Under the pieces are notes generated by a model. It was not told the DNA's origin and searched no databases. It saw nothing but the letters and a program-made list of their open reading frames with translations. 64,000 nucleotides of DNA from HK1 sp965202875 (GTDB taxonomy: Bacteria; Pseudomonadota; Gammaproteobacteria; HK1), in assembly GCA_965202875.1 (NCBI GenBank), contig OZ241870.1:2666001-2730000 (forward strand), read 5' to 3'. This document shows positions 25,211 to 33,732 of the stretch, piece by piece; within the stretch, counting starts at the first letter, position 1; each line of letters begins with the position of its first letter. The position numbers and the translations under genes are program-made.

Positions 25211-25765
25211 TCAGCCCCGGACCGTCCGGCCGTCGCGGGTGTCGATGATCCGGGTAGGGGCCGCGAGCCCTCCCACCCGTCCCGGGATGTACCAGTCGAT
25301 CTCGGCCCCGAACACGGCGCGGGCCCGCAGCGCATCGCGCACGGGGGGCCGTCCGGCGCGGTTCGCGCTCGTGGACACCAGGGCGCCTCCGAAACTTGCG
25401 CAGAGATCGCGCGCCACCGGATGATCCGTCACCCGGACCGCGAGGGTTCCGGCGGCGTCCACGAGCCACGGGGGCGCCCCGTCGCGGGCCGGCGCCACGA
25501 GGGTGACGGGTCCGGGCCAGTACCGGGCCGCGTAGTCCGGGAATCCCGGAGCGGCAACGTCCACGAAGGGATCGAGGTGGCGCGGGTCCGCCGCGATGAG
25601 GATGCAGCGCTTGTGCACGGGCCGACGCTTGATCGCGAACACCCGCGCGACCCCGGCGCGGTTCCGGGGATCGCATCCGAGCCCGTACACCGCCTCGGTC
25701 GGATACGCCACGACCCCACCCTCGCGCAGGACCATGACCGCACGGCGATGGCGCCAGCCCCTCAT
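25211..25765 (-). CDS. tsaC: Threonylcarbamoyl-AMP synthase (TsaC/YrdC)
   Basis: Makes threonylcarbamoyl-AMP for t6A37 in tRNAs reading ANN codons. The 184 residues are the short YrdC-only form with GGVVAYPTEAVYGLGCDP, AIKRRPVHKRCILI and the nucleotide-binding STSANRAG. It lies between the broken purE and hemF on the minus strand, the usual topA-purE-tsaC-hemF order. Confidence 0.95.
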   Translation of the reverse strand: MRGWRHRRAVMVLREGGVVAYPTEAVYGLGCDPRNRAGVARVFAIKRRPVHKRCILIAADPRHLDPFVDVAAPGFPDYAARYWPGPVTLVAPARDGAPPWLVDAAGTLAVRVTDHPVARDLCASFGGALVSTSANRAGRPPVRDALRARAVFGAEIDWYIPGRVGGLAAPTRIIDTRDGRTVRG

Positions 25766-26058
25766 CCGATCATAGCTGGGAACGCGCCCGCCGCCCGCGC
25801 AACGTCTCTTGGAGCGCTTCGTCCCTGTCCAGGATCCCGGCCGCGTTGCGCTCGCGCTCGGCGCGCAGAGCGGCGGCGAGCGACTCGTCGGCGCCGGCCA
25901 GGATCTGCGCCGCGAGGTAGCCGACGTTCTTCGCCCCGGCCTTGCCGATGGCCACCGTCGCGACGGGGATCCCTCCCTCCGGGCATCTGCACCGTGGAGA
26001 GCAAAGCGTCTTCCCCCCGGAGCGGACCGGCGTCGACCGGCACGCCGATGACCGGACG

Positions 26059-26068
26059 GACGGTGAGG
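26059..26068. repeat. Target-site duplication, left side of MITE copy 2
   Basis: gacggtgagg, repeated exactly at 26261-26270. Its complement cctcaccgtc is the natural purE sequence coding for LTV. Confidence 0.9.
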
Positions 26069-26260
26069 CAGGGCAACCGCATATAAATCTCATTATTTAT
26101 CAGCACGTTAGAGGAGTCACCATCATTCAGGTCAATTCGAAAAAGGGCGCAATCCGGAAAACGAACATGGATCGGTACCGTTTTTCATCGGAAATGACCG
26201 CTAAACCGCATTAACGCATTAACTCACTGAAATCGATCCATTTTTAGTGATCTTGCCCTG
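26069..26260 (+). mobile_element. MITE-like element, copy 2 (192 bp), inside purE
   Basis: It begins with CAGGGCAA and ends with TTGCCCTG, a perfect 8-bp terminal inverted repeat. It is flanked by gacggtgagg on both sides (26059-26068, 26261-26270). It is inverted relative to copy 1 and contains ttaatgcg twice in tandem where copy 1 has it once. Both copies can be read as a ~40-residue frame (IYQHVRGVTIIQVNSKKG...). Most base changes in that frame alter amino acids, so it is probably not under coding selection. Confidence 0.9.
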
Positions 26261-26270
26261 GACGGTGAGG
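26261..26270. repeat. Target-site duplication, right side of MITE copy 2
   Basis: gacggtgagg, identical to 26059-26068. Confidence 0.9.
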
Positions 26271-26526
26271 GCGGCCGCCGCGCCCGCGAGGTGCGCGGCC
26301 ATGCCGCCGCGGCGATGAACACCGCGCATCCCCGAGCCTCGGCGTCGCGGACATAGGCATGGGCCGTAGCGGGGGTTCGATGCGCGGAGCGCAGACGCGC
26401 TCCGTACCGGATCCCGAATGCGTCGAGCACGTCGAGGGCCGGCTCCAGGATCGGAAGATCGGAATCCGATCCCATCAGCACCGCGACGAAAAGCGTGCGA
26501 TCCACCGCAGGCGAGCCGGCCATGGA

Positions 26527-28902
26527 TCAGGAACTCCTGCGCCGGCGCGAGCGCGGCGGCGGCGCGGCCTCGATCAGCCGTTTCGCTTCATCGAGGGTGA
26601 TCCCGGCCGGATCACTGCCCTTCGGCACCCGCGCGTTTTTCTTCCCGTCGGTGACGTAGGGACCGTAGCGACCTTTCAGGATCCGGATCGCTCCATCCCC
26701 GAACACCTTGATCTCCCGCTCCGCGTCGGCGCGCTTCTTCTGCTCGACGATCGCGAGGGCGCGCGCGAGGCCGATCTTGTACGGATCGTCGTCCGGCTCC
26801 AGCGACGCGAACTTCGAGCCGTACTTCACGTACGGGCCGAAGCGGCCGATGTTCACCGAGACCGGCTCCCCGTCCCCGGTGGCGCCGAGCGCACGCGGAA
26901 GCTCGAACAGCGCGAGCGCTTCCTCCAGGGTGATGGTGTTCACCCGCTGCTCGCGCCGCAGGCTCGCGAACTTCGGCTTGTCCTTCTCGTTCGGGATGCC
27001 GATCTGCGCGTACGGGCCGTACCGGCCCACCCGCACCGAGACCTGGCGGCCGGACCCGGGGTCCGCGCCGAGGATCCGGGCCTGCGACGCCTCGGTACGG
27101 GTGACGTTGGCCTCCTTCTCGGACACCTTCTTGTGGAACGGCTCCCAGAACTGCTCCAGCAGGGGCACCCATTCGCGCTCCCCGCGCGAGACCGCGTCGA
27201 GGTCGTCCTCGAGGCGGGCGGTGAACTCATAGTCCACATAGTCCGCGAAATGCTCGGTTACGAAGGCGTTGACGAGACGCCCGACATCGGTGGGCCGGAA
27301 GCGGCGCTTCTCCAGCTCGGCATACTCCCGCTGCTGAAGGGTGGAGATGATCGCCGCATAGGTGGAGGGGCGGCCGATCCCGTAGTCCTCCAGCGCACGA
27401 ATCAGGGTGGCCTCGGAGTAGCGGGGGGGCGGCTCGGTGAAGTGCTGCTCCGGCCGCAGCGCCTTGAGTCCGATGACCTCGCCTTTCTCGAGGGGCGGCA
27501 GGCGCCGCTCCTTCTCCGCCGCCTTGTCGTCGATGCCCTCCTCGTACACCGTGAGGAAGCCGGGGTCCGCCACACTCGACCCGGTGGCGCGCAGCAGGTC
27601 GTCGGGAAGGGGCGCGGCCGGCCGGGGCGCGGCCCCGCAGGTGAGCTCGACGGCCACCGTGTCGATCGTCGCATGCTTCATCTGGCAGGCCACGGTGCGC
27701 TTCCAGACGAGTTCGTAGAGCCTGGCCTGGTCCTTCGGCAGGACCTTGGCGAGTGATTCGGGGGTCCGCCCGACCGAGGTCGGCCGGATCGCCTCGTGCG
27801 CCTCCTGCGCGTTCCTGGCACGGGTACGGAAGACGCGCGGCGTGCGCGGCACGTTGCGGGCGCCGAACGCGCTCGCGATGTACTCGCGGATCTCCGCGAC
27901 GGCCTCCGCCGCGAGGATGGTCGAGTCGGTCCGCATGTAGGTGATGAGGCCCACTGCGCCATTCCCCGTATCGACCCCCTCGTAGAGCTGCTGCGCCACC
28001 CGCATCGTCCGGCTCGCGGTGAAGCCGAGCTTCCGCGCCGCCTCCTGCTGCAGGGTCGAGGTGATGAAGGGTGCGGCAGGGTTGCGCCGCCTCTGTTTCT
28101 TCTCGACGCCGTGCACGCGCAGGGCGCCGGCGGCGCCCTCGGGCCGATCCTGCGCAATCTTCCGGCCGTCCGCCGCGCTCAAGGCAGCCAGCCGGTCCCG
28201 CGCCCGCTGGGCCTGCGCCTCCTCGGTGATGCTGAACTGCTCGACCTTCCCGCCTTCGAGCCGCACCAGCCGCGCCGCGAACTCGATGCCCGCCTTCGTC
28301 AGATCGGCCTCGATGGTCCAGTACTCGCGCTTGACGAAGCGCTCGATCTCATCCTCGCGCTCGACGATCATCCGCAGCGCCGGGCTCTGCACCCTTCCTG
28401 CCGACAGCCCCCGGCGGATCTTCTTCCACAGCAACGGCGACAGGTTGAAGCCGACGAGGTAGTCGAGCGCCCGGCGTGCCTGCTGGGCGTTGACGAGCGA
28501 GTCCGAGATCTCGCGGGGATGGTCGACGGCCTCGGCGATCGCCCGTTTGGTGATCTCGTGGAAGACGACGCGGTGCACGGGCTTCGCACCGAGCGCCTTC
28601 GCGGCGCGGAGCAACTCGACGACGTGCCACGAGATCGCTTCGCCCTCCCGGTCGGGGTCCGTCGCGAGGTAGAGCGCCTTCGCCTTCTTCATCGCGCGGC
28701 TCAGGGCCTTGACGTGCTTCTCGTTGCGCTCGATGGGCTCGTAGTGCATCAGGAAACCCTTCTCCGGCTCCACCGCGCCGTCTTTCGGGACGAGGTCGCG
28801 CACGTGCCCGTACGAGGCGAGGATCTCGTAGTCGGGCCCCAGGTATTTCTTGATCGTCCGCGCCTTGGCGGGCGATTCGACGACCAGGAGTTTTCGGGTC
28901 AT
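26527..28902 (-). CDS. topA: DNA topoisomerase I, without zinc fingers
   Basis: Type IA topoisomerase that relaxes negative supercoils behind RNA polymerase. The 791 residues begin with the Toprim domain (KLLVVESPAKARTIKKYLG, TDPDREGEAISWH) and include the active-site Tyr in GLITYMRTDST. The C-terminus lacks the Cys4 zinc ribbons of E. coli TopA. It has instead three Topo C-terminal repeats (VRVGRYGPYAQIG, VNIGRFGPYVKYG, LKGRYGPYVTDGKK) and a basic tail (RSRRRRSS). The 28903-29223 stretch upstream is gene-free. Confidence 0.96.
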   Translation of the reverse strand: MTRKLLVVESPAKARTIKKYLGPDYEILASYGHVRDLVPKDGAVEPEKGFLMHYEPIERNEKHVKALSRAMKKAKALYLATDPDREGEAISWHVVELLRAAKALGAKPVHRVVFHEITKRAIAEAVDHPREISDSLVNAQQARRALDYLVGFNLSPLLWKKIRRGLSAGRVQSPALRMIVEREDEIERFVKREYWTIEADLTKAGIEFAARLVRLEGGKVEQFSITEEAQAQRARDRLAALSAADGRKIAQDRPEGAAGALRVHGVEKKQRRRNPAAPFITSTLQQEAARKLGFTASRTMRVAQQLYEGVDTGNGAVGLITYMRTDSTILAAEAVAEIREYIASAFGARNVPRTPRVFRTRARNAQEAHEAIRPTSVGRTPESLAKVLPKDQARLYELVWKRTVACQMKHATIDTVAVELTCGAAPRPAAPLPDDLLRATGSSVADPGFLTVYEEGIDDKAAEKERRLPPLEKGEVIGLKALRPEQHFTEPPPRYSEATLIRALEDYGIGRPSTYAAIISTLQQREYAELEKRRFRPTDVGRLVNAFVTEHFADYVDYEFTARLEDDLDAVSRGEREWVPLLEQFWEPFHKKVSEKEANVTRTEASQARILGADPGSGRQVSVRVGRYGPYAQIGIPNEKDKPKFASLRREQRVNTITLEEALALFELPRALGATGDGEPVSVNIGRFGPYVKYGSKFASLEPDDDPYKIGLARALAIVEQKKRADAEREIKVFGDGAIRILKGRYGPYVTDGKKNARVPKGSDPAGITLDEAKRLIEAAPPPRSRRRRSS

Positions 28903-29223
28903 CGTCGAGGCGGTTCGCTGTTCATTCGCTGTTCGGATGCCGGCCGCGGAAAGGCCGGAGCGGGTGGGGGGGCGACGCTGTCCGGGACGGCGGCGCCGAT
29001 GGATGCAGGAGCCACGATGTCACCGCCGGTTGTCTGCGCATCCAATCCGCGGACCCTGCTTTCCAGTCATCGGGCGCCGCTCATCGGGCCTTTGCCGCAT
29101 CCCGGCCGGAAGGCGGAGCCCGCAACGACGCCACGACCAACGTCCCGCGCCCATCGCGTCCGGGTGCCGAGCGTACCGGCCGATGGGGTAGGTCCCGCAA
29201 CCGGATCTCGAAGCGTACCGGCG
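28903..29223. other. Gene-free stretch between topA and dprA
   Basis: 321 bp with no credible coding sequence. It includes a short direct repeat (ttcgctgttc twice near 28913-28935) close to the topA start. It presumably holds the topA promoter. Confidence 0.6.
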
Positions 29224-30393
29224 TCACCGCCTCCCGCCCGCCGCTCGAACGTAGCGGCTGCCGGGCAGTGCTTCGAGCCGGCCGTCGAGCTCCAGCGACA
29301 AAAGGATGGATGAAAGGCGATCGGGCGTCAATCCGGTGTGCTCCACGAGTTGATCGAGAGTGGCCGGATCGTGGCCGACCGCTTCGAGGACCCGTTGCGC
29401 CGGCCCGCCGGATCGCCCGCCCGCATCGGCCGGCGCGTCGTTCGCTCCGGACCCGGAGGGCGTCGGCGATCCCTGCAATCCGCCGGGAAGCGCGAGCTCC
29501 TCGATGACGTCCACCACCGATTCCACCAGTTTCGCACCATCGCGGATGAGTGCGTGGCATCCGCGCGACAGGGGGCTGTCCACCGAGCCCGGGATGGCGA
29601 AGACCTCGCGCCCCTGATCCGCGGCGAGGCGGGCGGTGATCAGCGAGCCGCTTCGGAGCGACGCCTCGACCACGAGGACCCCGAGGCTCAGCCCGCTGAT
29701 GAGGCGGTTGCGCCGCGGAAAGTTGGTGGCGAGCGGCAGCGTCCCCGGCGCCCGCTCGGTGACCATCGCCCCCACCTCCGCAAGCGCATCGGCGAGCCCG
29801 GTGTTCGAGCGCGGATAGATCCGATCCGGGCCGGTGGCGATGACCGCCACGCTGGGCGCACCGGCGTCGAGCGCGCCCCGGTGCGCAGCGGTGTCGATCC
29901 CCCGGGCGAGCCCGCTCGTGACGACCAGCCCGCATTCCGCGAGCGCGCCGGCGAACGCCCTGGCCCGCTCGCGCCCGCCGCGGGTCGCGGCCCGGGCGCC
30001 GACGATGGCGATCTGGGAGCGGTCGAGGATCTCCGGATTGCCGCGGCAGTAGAGCACCGGCGGAGGGCTCGCGATGGCGGCGAGCCGGGAGGGGTAGCGC
30101 TCCGATCCGATCGGCACGATACGCACGCCAAGGCGCTCGATCACGTCCCGATCCTGGCGGACGGCGCTCCAGTCGAGCGCGCGCATCCTCTCGATCGCCG
30201 CGCGCGAGAACCCGGATGCGGCGAGCTCGCGATCCCCCGCACCGAACAGCCCGCCGGCGCTCCCGAACATCTCCAGCGCCCGCAGCACGGCGTGGCCGTT
30301 GCATGTCCCGACCCGGCCGATCGCCAGCCAGCCGGGGAGGTCGGATTCGGGGAGGGCGGGCCCGGTGGGGAGGGTCGGATCTGGAACGGTCAC
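29224..30393 (-). CDS. dprA: DNA-processing protein A (DprA/Smf)
   Basis: Loads RecA on incoming single-stranded DNA during transformation. The 389-residue reading starts at GTG 30393 (VTVPDPTLPTGPALPESDL), which lacks a clear ribosome site; an open frame continues upstream to 30771 but does not look like DprA. The Rossmann core has IAIVGARAATRGGRERARAFA, SGLARGIDTAAHRGAL, EVFAIPGS and SRGCHALIRDGAKLV. A Gly/Pro linker leads to a C-terminal winged helix (LDQLVEHTGLTPDRLSSILLSLELDG). It is divergent from def, the classical arrangement, with a 341-bp gene-free promoter region between them. Confidence 0.93.
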   Translation of the reverse strand: MTVPDPTLPTGPALPESDLPGWLAIGRVGTCNGHAVLRALEMFGSAGGLFGAGDRELAASGFSRAAIERMRALDWSAVRQDRDVIERLGVRIVPIGSERYPSRLAAIASPPPVLYCRGNPEILDRSQIAIVGARAATRGGRERARAFAGALAECGLVVTSGLARGIDTAAHRGALDAGAPSVAVIATGPDRIYPRSNTGLADALAEVGAMVTERAPGTLPLATNFPRRNRLISGLSLGVLVVEASLRSGSLITARLAADQGREVFAIPGSVDSPLSRGCHALIRDGAKLVESVVDVIEELALPGGLQGSPTPSGSGANDAPADAGGRSGGPAQRVLEAVGHDPATLDQLVEHTGLTPDRLSSILLSLELDGRLEALPGSRYVRAAGGRR

Positions 30394-30734
30394 GCGGCAA
30401 CCGGCGGTGCGGGATTCTCCCCGCGATGATGACCGCTCCCGTCCCGGTGCGTCGATACCGCGAAGGTAACGCCCGGCGCATCCGCCATACGCCCCAGGCC
30501 TCCGTCCGTGTCGGCCGCGAGCCCGTCGGCGACCGGCAGCAATTCCCGCCAACGCTCCGGACACGGTCAGGTAACCGGGATTTCGCAGCCTTTCTACCGT
30601 CCGAGCGTCTGGCTGTGGCGATTGAATGGACGTTTTCGGGCTTGGCGGGCATTGCTGGCGACCGGCGGGCGCCTGTACGCCCGGTGCGCACTTCTCTACC
30701 ATAGCGTCCGCTTTCCGCTGAAGAGCTCCCCGCA
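30394..30734. other. Divergent promoter region between dprA and def
   Basis: 341 bp without a credible gene; the promoters of both divergent genes should lie here. I could not pick out -35/-10 boxes with confidence. Confidence 0.5.
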
Positions 30735-31235
30735 ATGGCCCGGCTCCCGATCCTCCACTTCCCCGATGCACGCCTGCGCCGCCGCGCCGAACCCGTCGGC
30801 ACGGTCGACGAAGGCATCATGAAGCTGGTCGACGACATGTTCGAGACGATGTACGAGGCGCCCGGAATCGGTCTCGCGGCGCCCCAGGTGGACGTCGCGA
30901 AGCGGGTGGTCACCATCGACCTGTCGAAGGACGGGAACGAGCCGCTCTGCCTCGTCGATCCCGAGATCCGATGGGCGGACGGCGAGCTGGAGTCCGAGGA
31001 GGGCTGCCTCTCCGTCCCCGACGTCTTCGACGTGGTGAAACGCGCCGGAAGAATCCGCGTGTCCGCCACCGACCGCGACGGGCGGTCCCGCGAGATCGAG
31101 GCCGAGGGGCTGCTCGCGGCCTGCATCCAGCACGAGATCGACCATCTCGACGGTCGCCTGTTCCTCGACCACCTCTCCCGGCTGAAGCAGCAGCGGATTC
31201 GAAGGAAGGCGGAGAAGCGCCTGCGCCAGACCTGA
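30735..31235 (+). CDS. def: Peptide deformylase
   Basis: Removes the formyl group from nascent proteins. The 166 residues have all three metal-site motifs: GIGLAAPQ, EGCLSVP (Cys ligand) and QHEIDHLDG (HExxH). fmt follows, as in most bacteria, but a 98-bp tandem duplication separates them. A truncated second deformylase lies at 52908. Confidence 0.97.
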   Translation: MARLPILHFPDARLRRRAEPVGTVDEGIMKLVDDMFETMYEAPGIGLAAPQVDVAKRVVTIDLSKDGNEPLCLVDPEIRWADGELESEEGCLSVPDVFDVVKRAGRIRVSATDRDGRSREIEAEGLLAACIQHEIDHLDGRLFLDHLSRLKQQRIRRKAEKRLRQT

Positions 31236-31371
31236 GCCCGCCCGGATGAAGCCCGCATTCGCCGGCACGCCGGTCCCGGCTGAAGCAGCAGCGGACCCGA
31301 AGGAAAGCGGAGAAGCGCCCGCGCCACGCCCGAGCCCTCGCGGATGAAGCTCGCATTCGCCGGCACGCCGG
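31176..31371 (+). repeat. 98-bp tandem duplication across the def/fmt junction
   Basis: Unit 1 (31176-31273) spans the last 60 bases of def, the spacer and a false fmt start at 31246 (MKPAFAGTP). Unit 2 (31274-31371) repeats it with about ten differences and supplies the real fmt start at 31344 (MKLAFAGTP). The spacing of the two ATGs is exactly 98. The def-derived part of unit 2 no longer carries a def stop in frame and is non-coding. Confidence 0.92.
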
Positions 31372-32297
31372 AGTTCGCGGCCCTCATCCTGGATGCGCTC
31401 ATCCTGCGCTCCGAACACTCGATTGAAGCGGTGTTCACCCGGCCCGATGCACGCGCGGGACGCGGGCGCCGGATGGTGGAGAGCGCGGTCAGGCGGCGTG
31501 CCGCCGCCACCGGCATCGAGGTCTTCCAGCCCCGTACGATGCGGACCCCCGAGGCGGCGGACACGCTGGCCGCGCTCGGTCTCGACGCGCTGATCGTCGC
31601 GGCCTACGGCCTTCTGCTGCCGCCGCCGATCCTCGCCGCGCCGCGGCTCGGCTGCATCAACGTCCACGCTTCGCTCCTCCCGCGCTGGCGGGGCGCCACG
31701 CCGGTGCACCACGCGATCCTCGCCGGCGACCGGGAGACCGGGGTCTCGATCATGCGGATGGATGCGGGCCTCGACACCGGCCCGGTCCTTGCCGCGCGCG
31801 CCTGCCCGATCGGCGCGGAAGACACCACCGCCTCCCTGACCCACCGTCTCGCCGAGCTCGGTGCGGCAACGCTTCTCGACACCCTGCCCGCGCTCGCGGC
31901 CGGCTCCGCCGAGCCCCGGCCGCAGAACGAGGCGCACGCCACCCTGGCCCCGAGGCTCGTGAAGTCACGAGCGGCGATCGACTGGACGCGCCCCGCGGCG
32001 GAGATCGAACGCGCGATCCGGGCCTTCGATCCGTGGCCCGTGGCGCACACCTTCCTGGCCGGAGAGGATGGGCCGGCGTTCAGGATCTGGCGGGCCGAGC
32101 TCGCCGGCGGCGACCCGGCGCAGGCGCCGGGCGCAGTGATCCGGTGCGACGAGGCGGGCCTGGTGGTCGCGGCATCACCCGGCGCCGTCAACGTCACCGA
32201 GATCCAGCCGCCCGGCGGTCGCCGCATGACCGCGGCGGAATTCGTCCGGGGGCGACGCCTCGCGTCAGGCATACGCTTCGGGTCCGAACCGCGATGA
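31344..32297 (+). CDS. fmt: Methionyl-tRNA formyltransferase
   Basis: Formylates initiator Met-tRNA using 10-formyl-tetrahydrofolate. The 317 residues begin KLAFAGTPEFAALIL and contain the catalytic INVHASLLPRWRGATPVHHAIL (Asn, His) and MRMDAGLDTGPVL; the C-terminal OB-like domain follows. It partners with def upstream. Its stop overlaps the ATG of a 37-codon frame (ATGA) described next. Confidence 0.96.
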   Translation: MKLAFAGTPEFAALILDALILRSEHSIEAVFTRPDARAGRGRRMVESAVRRRAAATGIEVFQPRTMRTPEAADTLAALGLDALIVAAYGLLLPPPILAAPRLGCINVHASLLPRWRGATPVHHAILAGDRETGVSIMRMDAGLDTGPVLAARACPIGAEDTTASLTHRLAELGAATLLDTLPALAAGSAEPRPQNEAHATLAPRLVKSRAAIDWTRPAAEIERAIRAFDPWPVAHTFLAGEDGPAFRIWRAELAGGDPAQAPGAVIRCDEAGLVVAASPGAVNVTEIQPPGGRRMTAAEFVRGRRLASGIRFGSEPR

Positions 32298-32407
32298 GCG
32301 ACCCGCTCCCCGAGACGCTGCCACCGGGGATCGCTCTCCGGTGTGACGATGCGGGCGTGGTGGTCGCCGCGTCCACCCGCAAACGCTTCGGACCCGGACC
32401 GAGATGA
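32294..32407 (+). CDS. 37-codon frame made of a duplicated fmt 3' end, coupled to both neighbours
   Basis: The frame begins in the fmt stop (ATGA) and its own stop overlaps the rsmB start (ATGA). Its product (SDPLPETLPPGIALRCDDAG, VVVAASTRKRFGPGPR) mirrors two parts of the Fmt C-terminus: GAVIRCDEAGLVVAAS and IRFGSEPR followed by a stop. It is thus a shortened copy of the end of fmt lying between fmt and rsmB. It may be a neutral relic, or may keep translational coupling between the genes. Expression is unproven. Confidence 0.5.
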   Translation: MSDPLPETLPPGIALRCDDAGVVVAASTRKRFGPGPR

Positions 32408-33732
32408 GCGGCCGGCCTCCCTCCGGCGCCTCGCGCGAAACGGCGCGGGAGATCGCCCATACCATGCTGGTCGGCGTGCTCCGGGACGGCCACTCCCTCG
32501 GGACGGGCGGACGGCGACGTCCCGGTGCGAGCGCCGACCCGCGCGAGCGGGCCTTGGCCCAGGAGCTCGCGTTCGGGACGTTGCGCTACCTCCCGCGCCT
32601 GGACGCCTGGCTGGCGCACGTCGCGCGGCGTCCCCTGCGCCGGCAGGACACCGACATCCGCGCCCTCGTCCTCCTCGGGCTCTACCAGATCGCGTTTACC
32701 CGTGTACCGCCGCACGCTGCGGTGAACGCGACGGTCGAGCTGGCCCGGATCCTCGGCAAGCCTTGGGCGGCCGGATTCGTGAACGCGGTGCTGCGTCGCT
32801 TCGCCGCCGGGCGCGAGGCCGTCGAGTGCGCCGAGCTCTCCGCAGAGGCCCGGCTTGCACACCCCGGTTGGCTGCTGGAGGCATTCGAACGTTCCTGGCC
32901 GGGGGCCGGGGAATCCATTGCCCGCGCCAATCTGGAACGACCACCGATGACGCTCCGGGCCAACGTCCGGCGGACTTCACGCCGGAGCTGCCTCGACCTC
33001 CTGTCACACGCCGGCATCCGGGCCCGGGCCACCCGGTGGTCCGACGCCGGCGTCGTCCTGGAGTCGCCTCGGGCCGTGGAATCCATCCCGGGCTTCGGCG
33101 ACGGACTGGTGTCGGTCCAGGACGAGGCGGCCCAGCTCGCCGCGGGCCTTCTCGATGCTCAACGCGGACACCGGATCCTCGACGCCTGCGCGGCACCCGG
33201 GGGAAAGACCGCCCACATCCTCGAGCGCGTGGCGGACGGCGTCGAGATGGTCGCCCTCGACAACAACCCCCGGCGTGTCGCCGATCTCGAGCGTACGCTG
33301 GCGCGCCTCGAGCTCGCGCCGCGCGTACTGATCGGAGACGCCGGGAGGCCGGACGACTGGTGGGACGGGCGCCCGTTCGAACGTATCCTGCTCGATGCAC
33401 CGTGCTCGGGGACCGGGGTCATCCGGCGCCGGCCCGACATCAAGATCCTGCGCCGGCCCGGGGACGTCGAGCCGGCGGCGGATCGGCAGCTCGCGAAACT
33501 CCGCGCGCTGTGGCCGCTTCTGGCCCGTGGCGGGCGCCTGTTGTACGCTACCTGTTCCGTACTGGCCCGTGAAAATCAATCGGTCGTGCAGCGCTTCATG
33601 GCGGAGTGCCCCGGCGCCGAAGTGATCCCGCTCGATGCCGCGTGGGGACGTCCGGCCGGACCCGGCCGCCAGATCCTGCCCGGCGAAGACGCGATGGACG
33701 GGTTCTTCTATGCCGCGCTGGCGAAGCGTTGA
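32404..33732 (+). CDS. rsmB: 16S rRNA (cytosine967-C5)-methyltransferase RsmB
   Basis: Methylates C967 of 16S rRNA with SAM. The 442 residues hold an N-terminal NusB-like helical domain (AFGTLRYLPRLDAWL, LVLLGLYQIAFTRVPPHAAVNATVELAR). The methyltransferase domain has the SAM loop DACAAPGGKTAHIL, motif IV DAPCSGTGVIRRRPD and the catalytic ATCSVL. It is part of the def-fmt-rsmB run and overlaps the next gene by 23 bases. Confidence 0.96.
   Translation: MSGRPPSGASRETAREIAHTMLVGVLRDGHSLGTGGRRRPGASADPRERALAQELAFGTLRYLPRLDAWLAHVARRPLRRQDTDIRALVLLGLYQIAFTRVPPHAAVNATVELARILGKPWAAGFVNAVLRRFAAGREAVECAELSAEARLAHPGWLLEAFERSWPGAGESIARANLERPPMTLRANVRRTSRRSCLDLLSHAGIRARATRWSDAGVVLESPRAVESIPGFGDGLVSVQDEAAQLAAGLLDAQRGHRILDACAAPGGKTAHILERVADGVEMVALDNNPRRVADLERTLARLELAPRVLIGDAGRPDDWWDGRPFERILLDAPCSGTGVIRRRPDIKILRRPGDVEPAADRQLAKLRALWPLLARGGRLLYATCSVLARENQSVVQRFMAECPGAEVIPLDAAWGRPAGPGRQILPGEDAMDGFFYAALAKR

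Larger units (their letters stand above)
25770..26523 (-). pseudogene. purE: Broken N5-carboxyaminoimidazole ribonucleotide mutase
   Basis: The 5' part (from ATG 26523) reads VAVLMGSDSDLPILEPALDV and SAHRTPATAHAYV, clear PurE sequence. Three lesions follow. First, in VFIAAAGMAAHLAG a base is missing near 26300, turning the frame to AAAWPRTSRA. Second, a 192-bp MITE sits at 26069-26260 with a 10-bp target duplication inside the codons for ALTVRP. Third, the resumed 3' part (PVIGVPVDAGPLRGEDALLSTVQMPGG) has a 4-base duplication near 25975-25985, after which PVATVAIGKAGAKNVGYLAAQ is in another frame. The protein cannot be made. No purK is next to it. The purine pathway would need a second purE elsewhere or purine uptake. 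Confidence 0.93.

Noticed and set aside
30394..30771. N-terminal 126-codon extension of dprA
   Set aside because: Sequence is not DprA-like and overlaps the def promoter region; the family sequence begins at GTG 30393.
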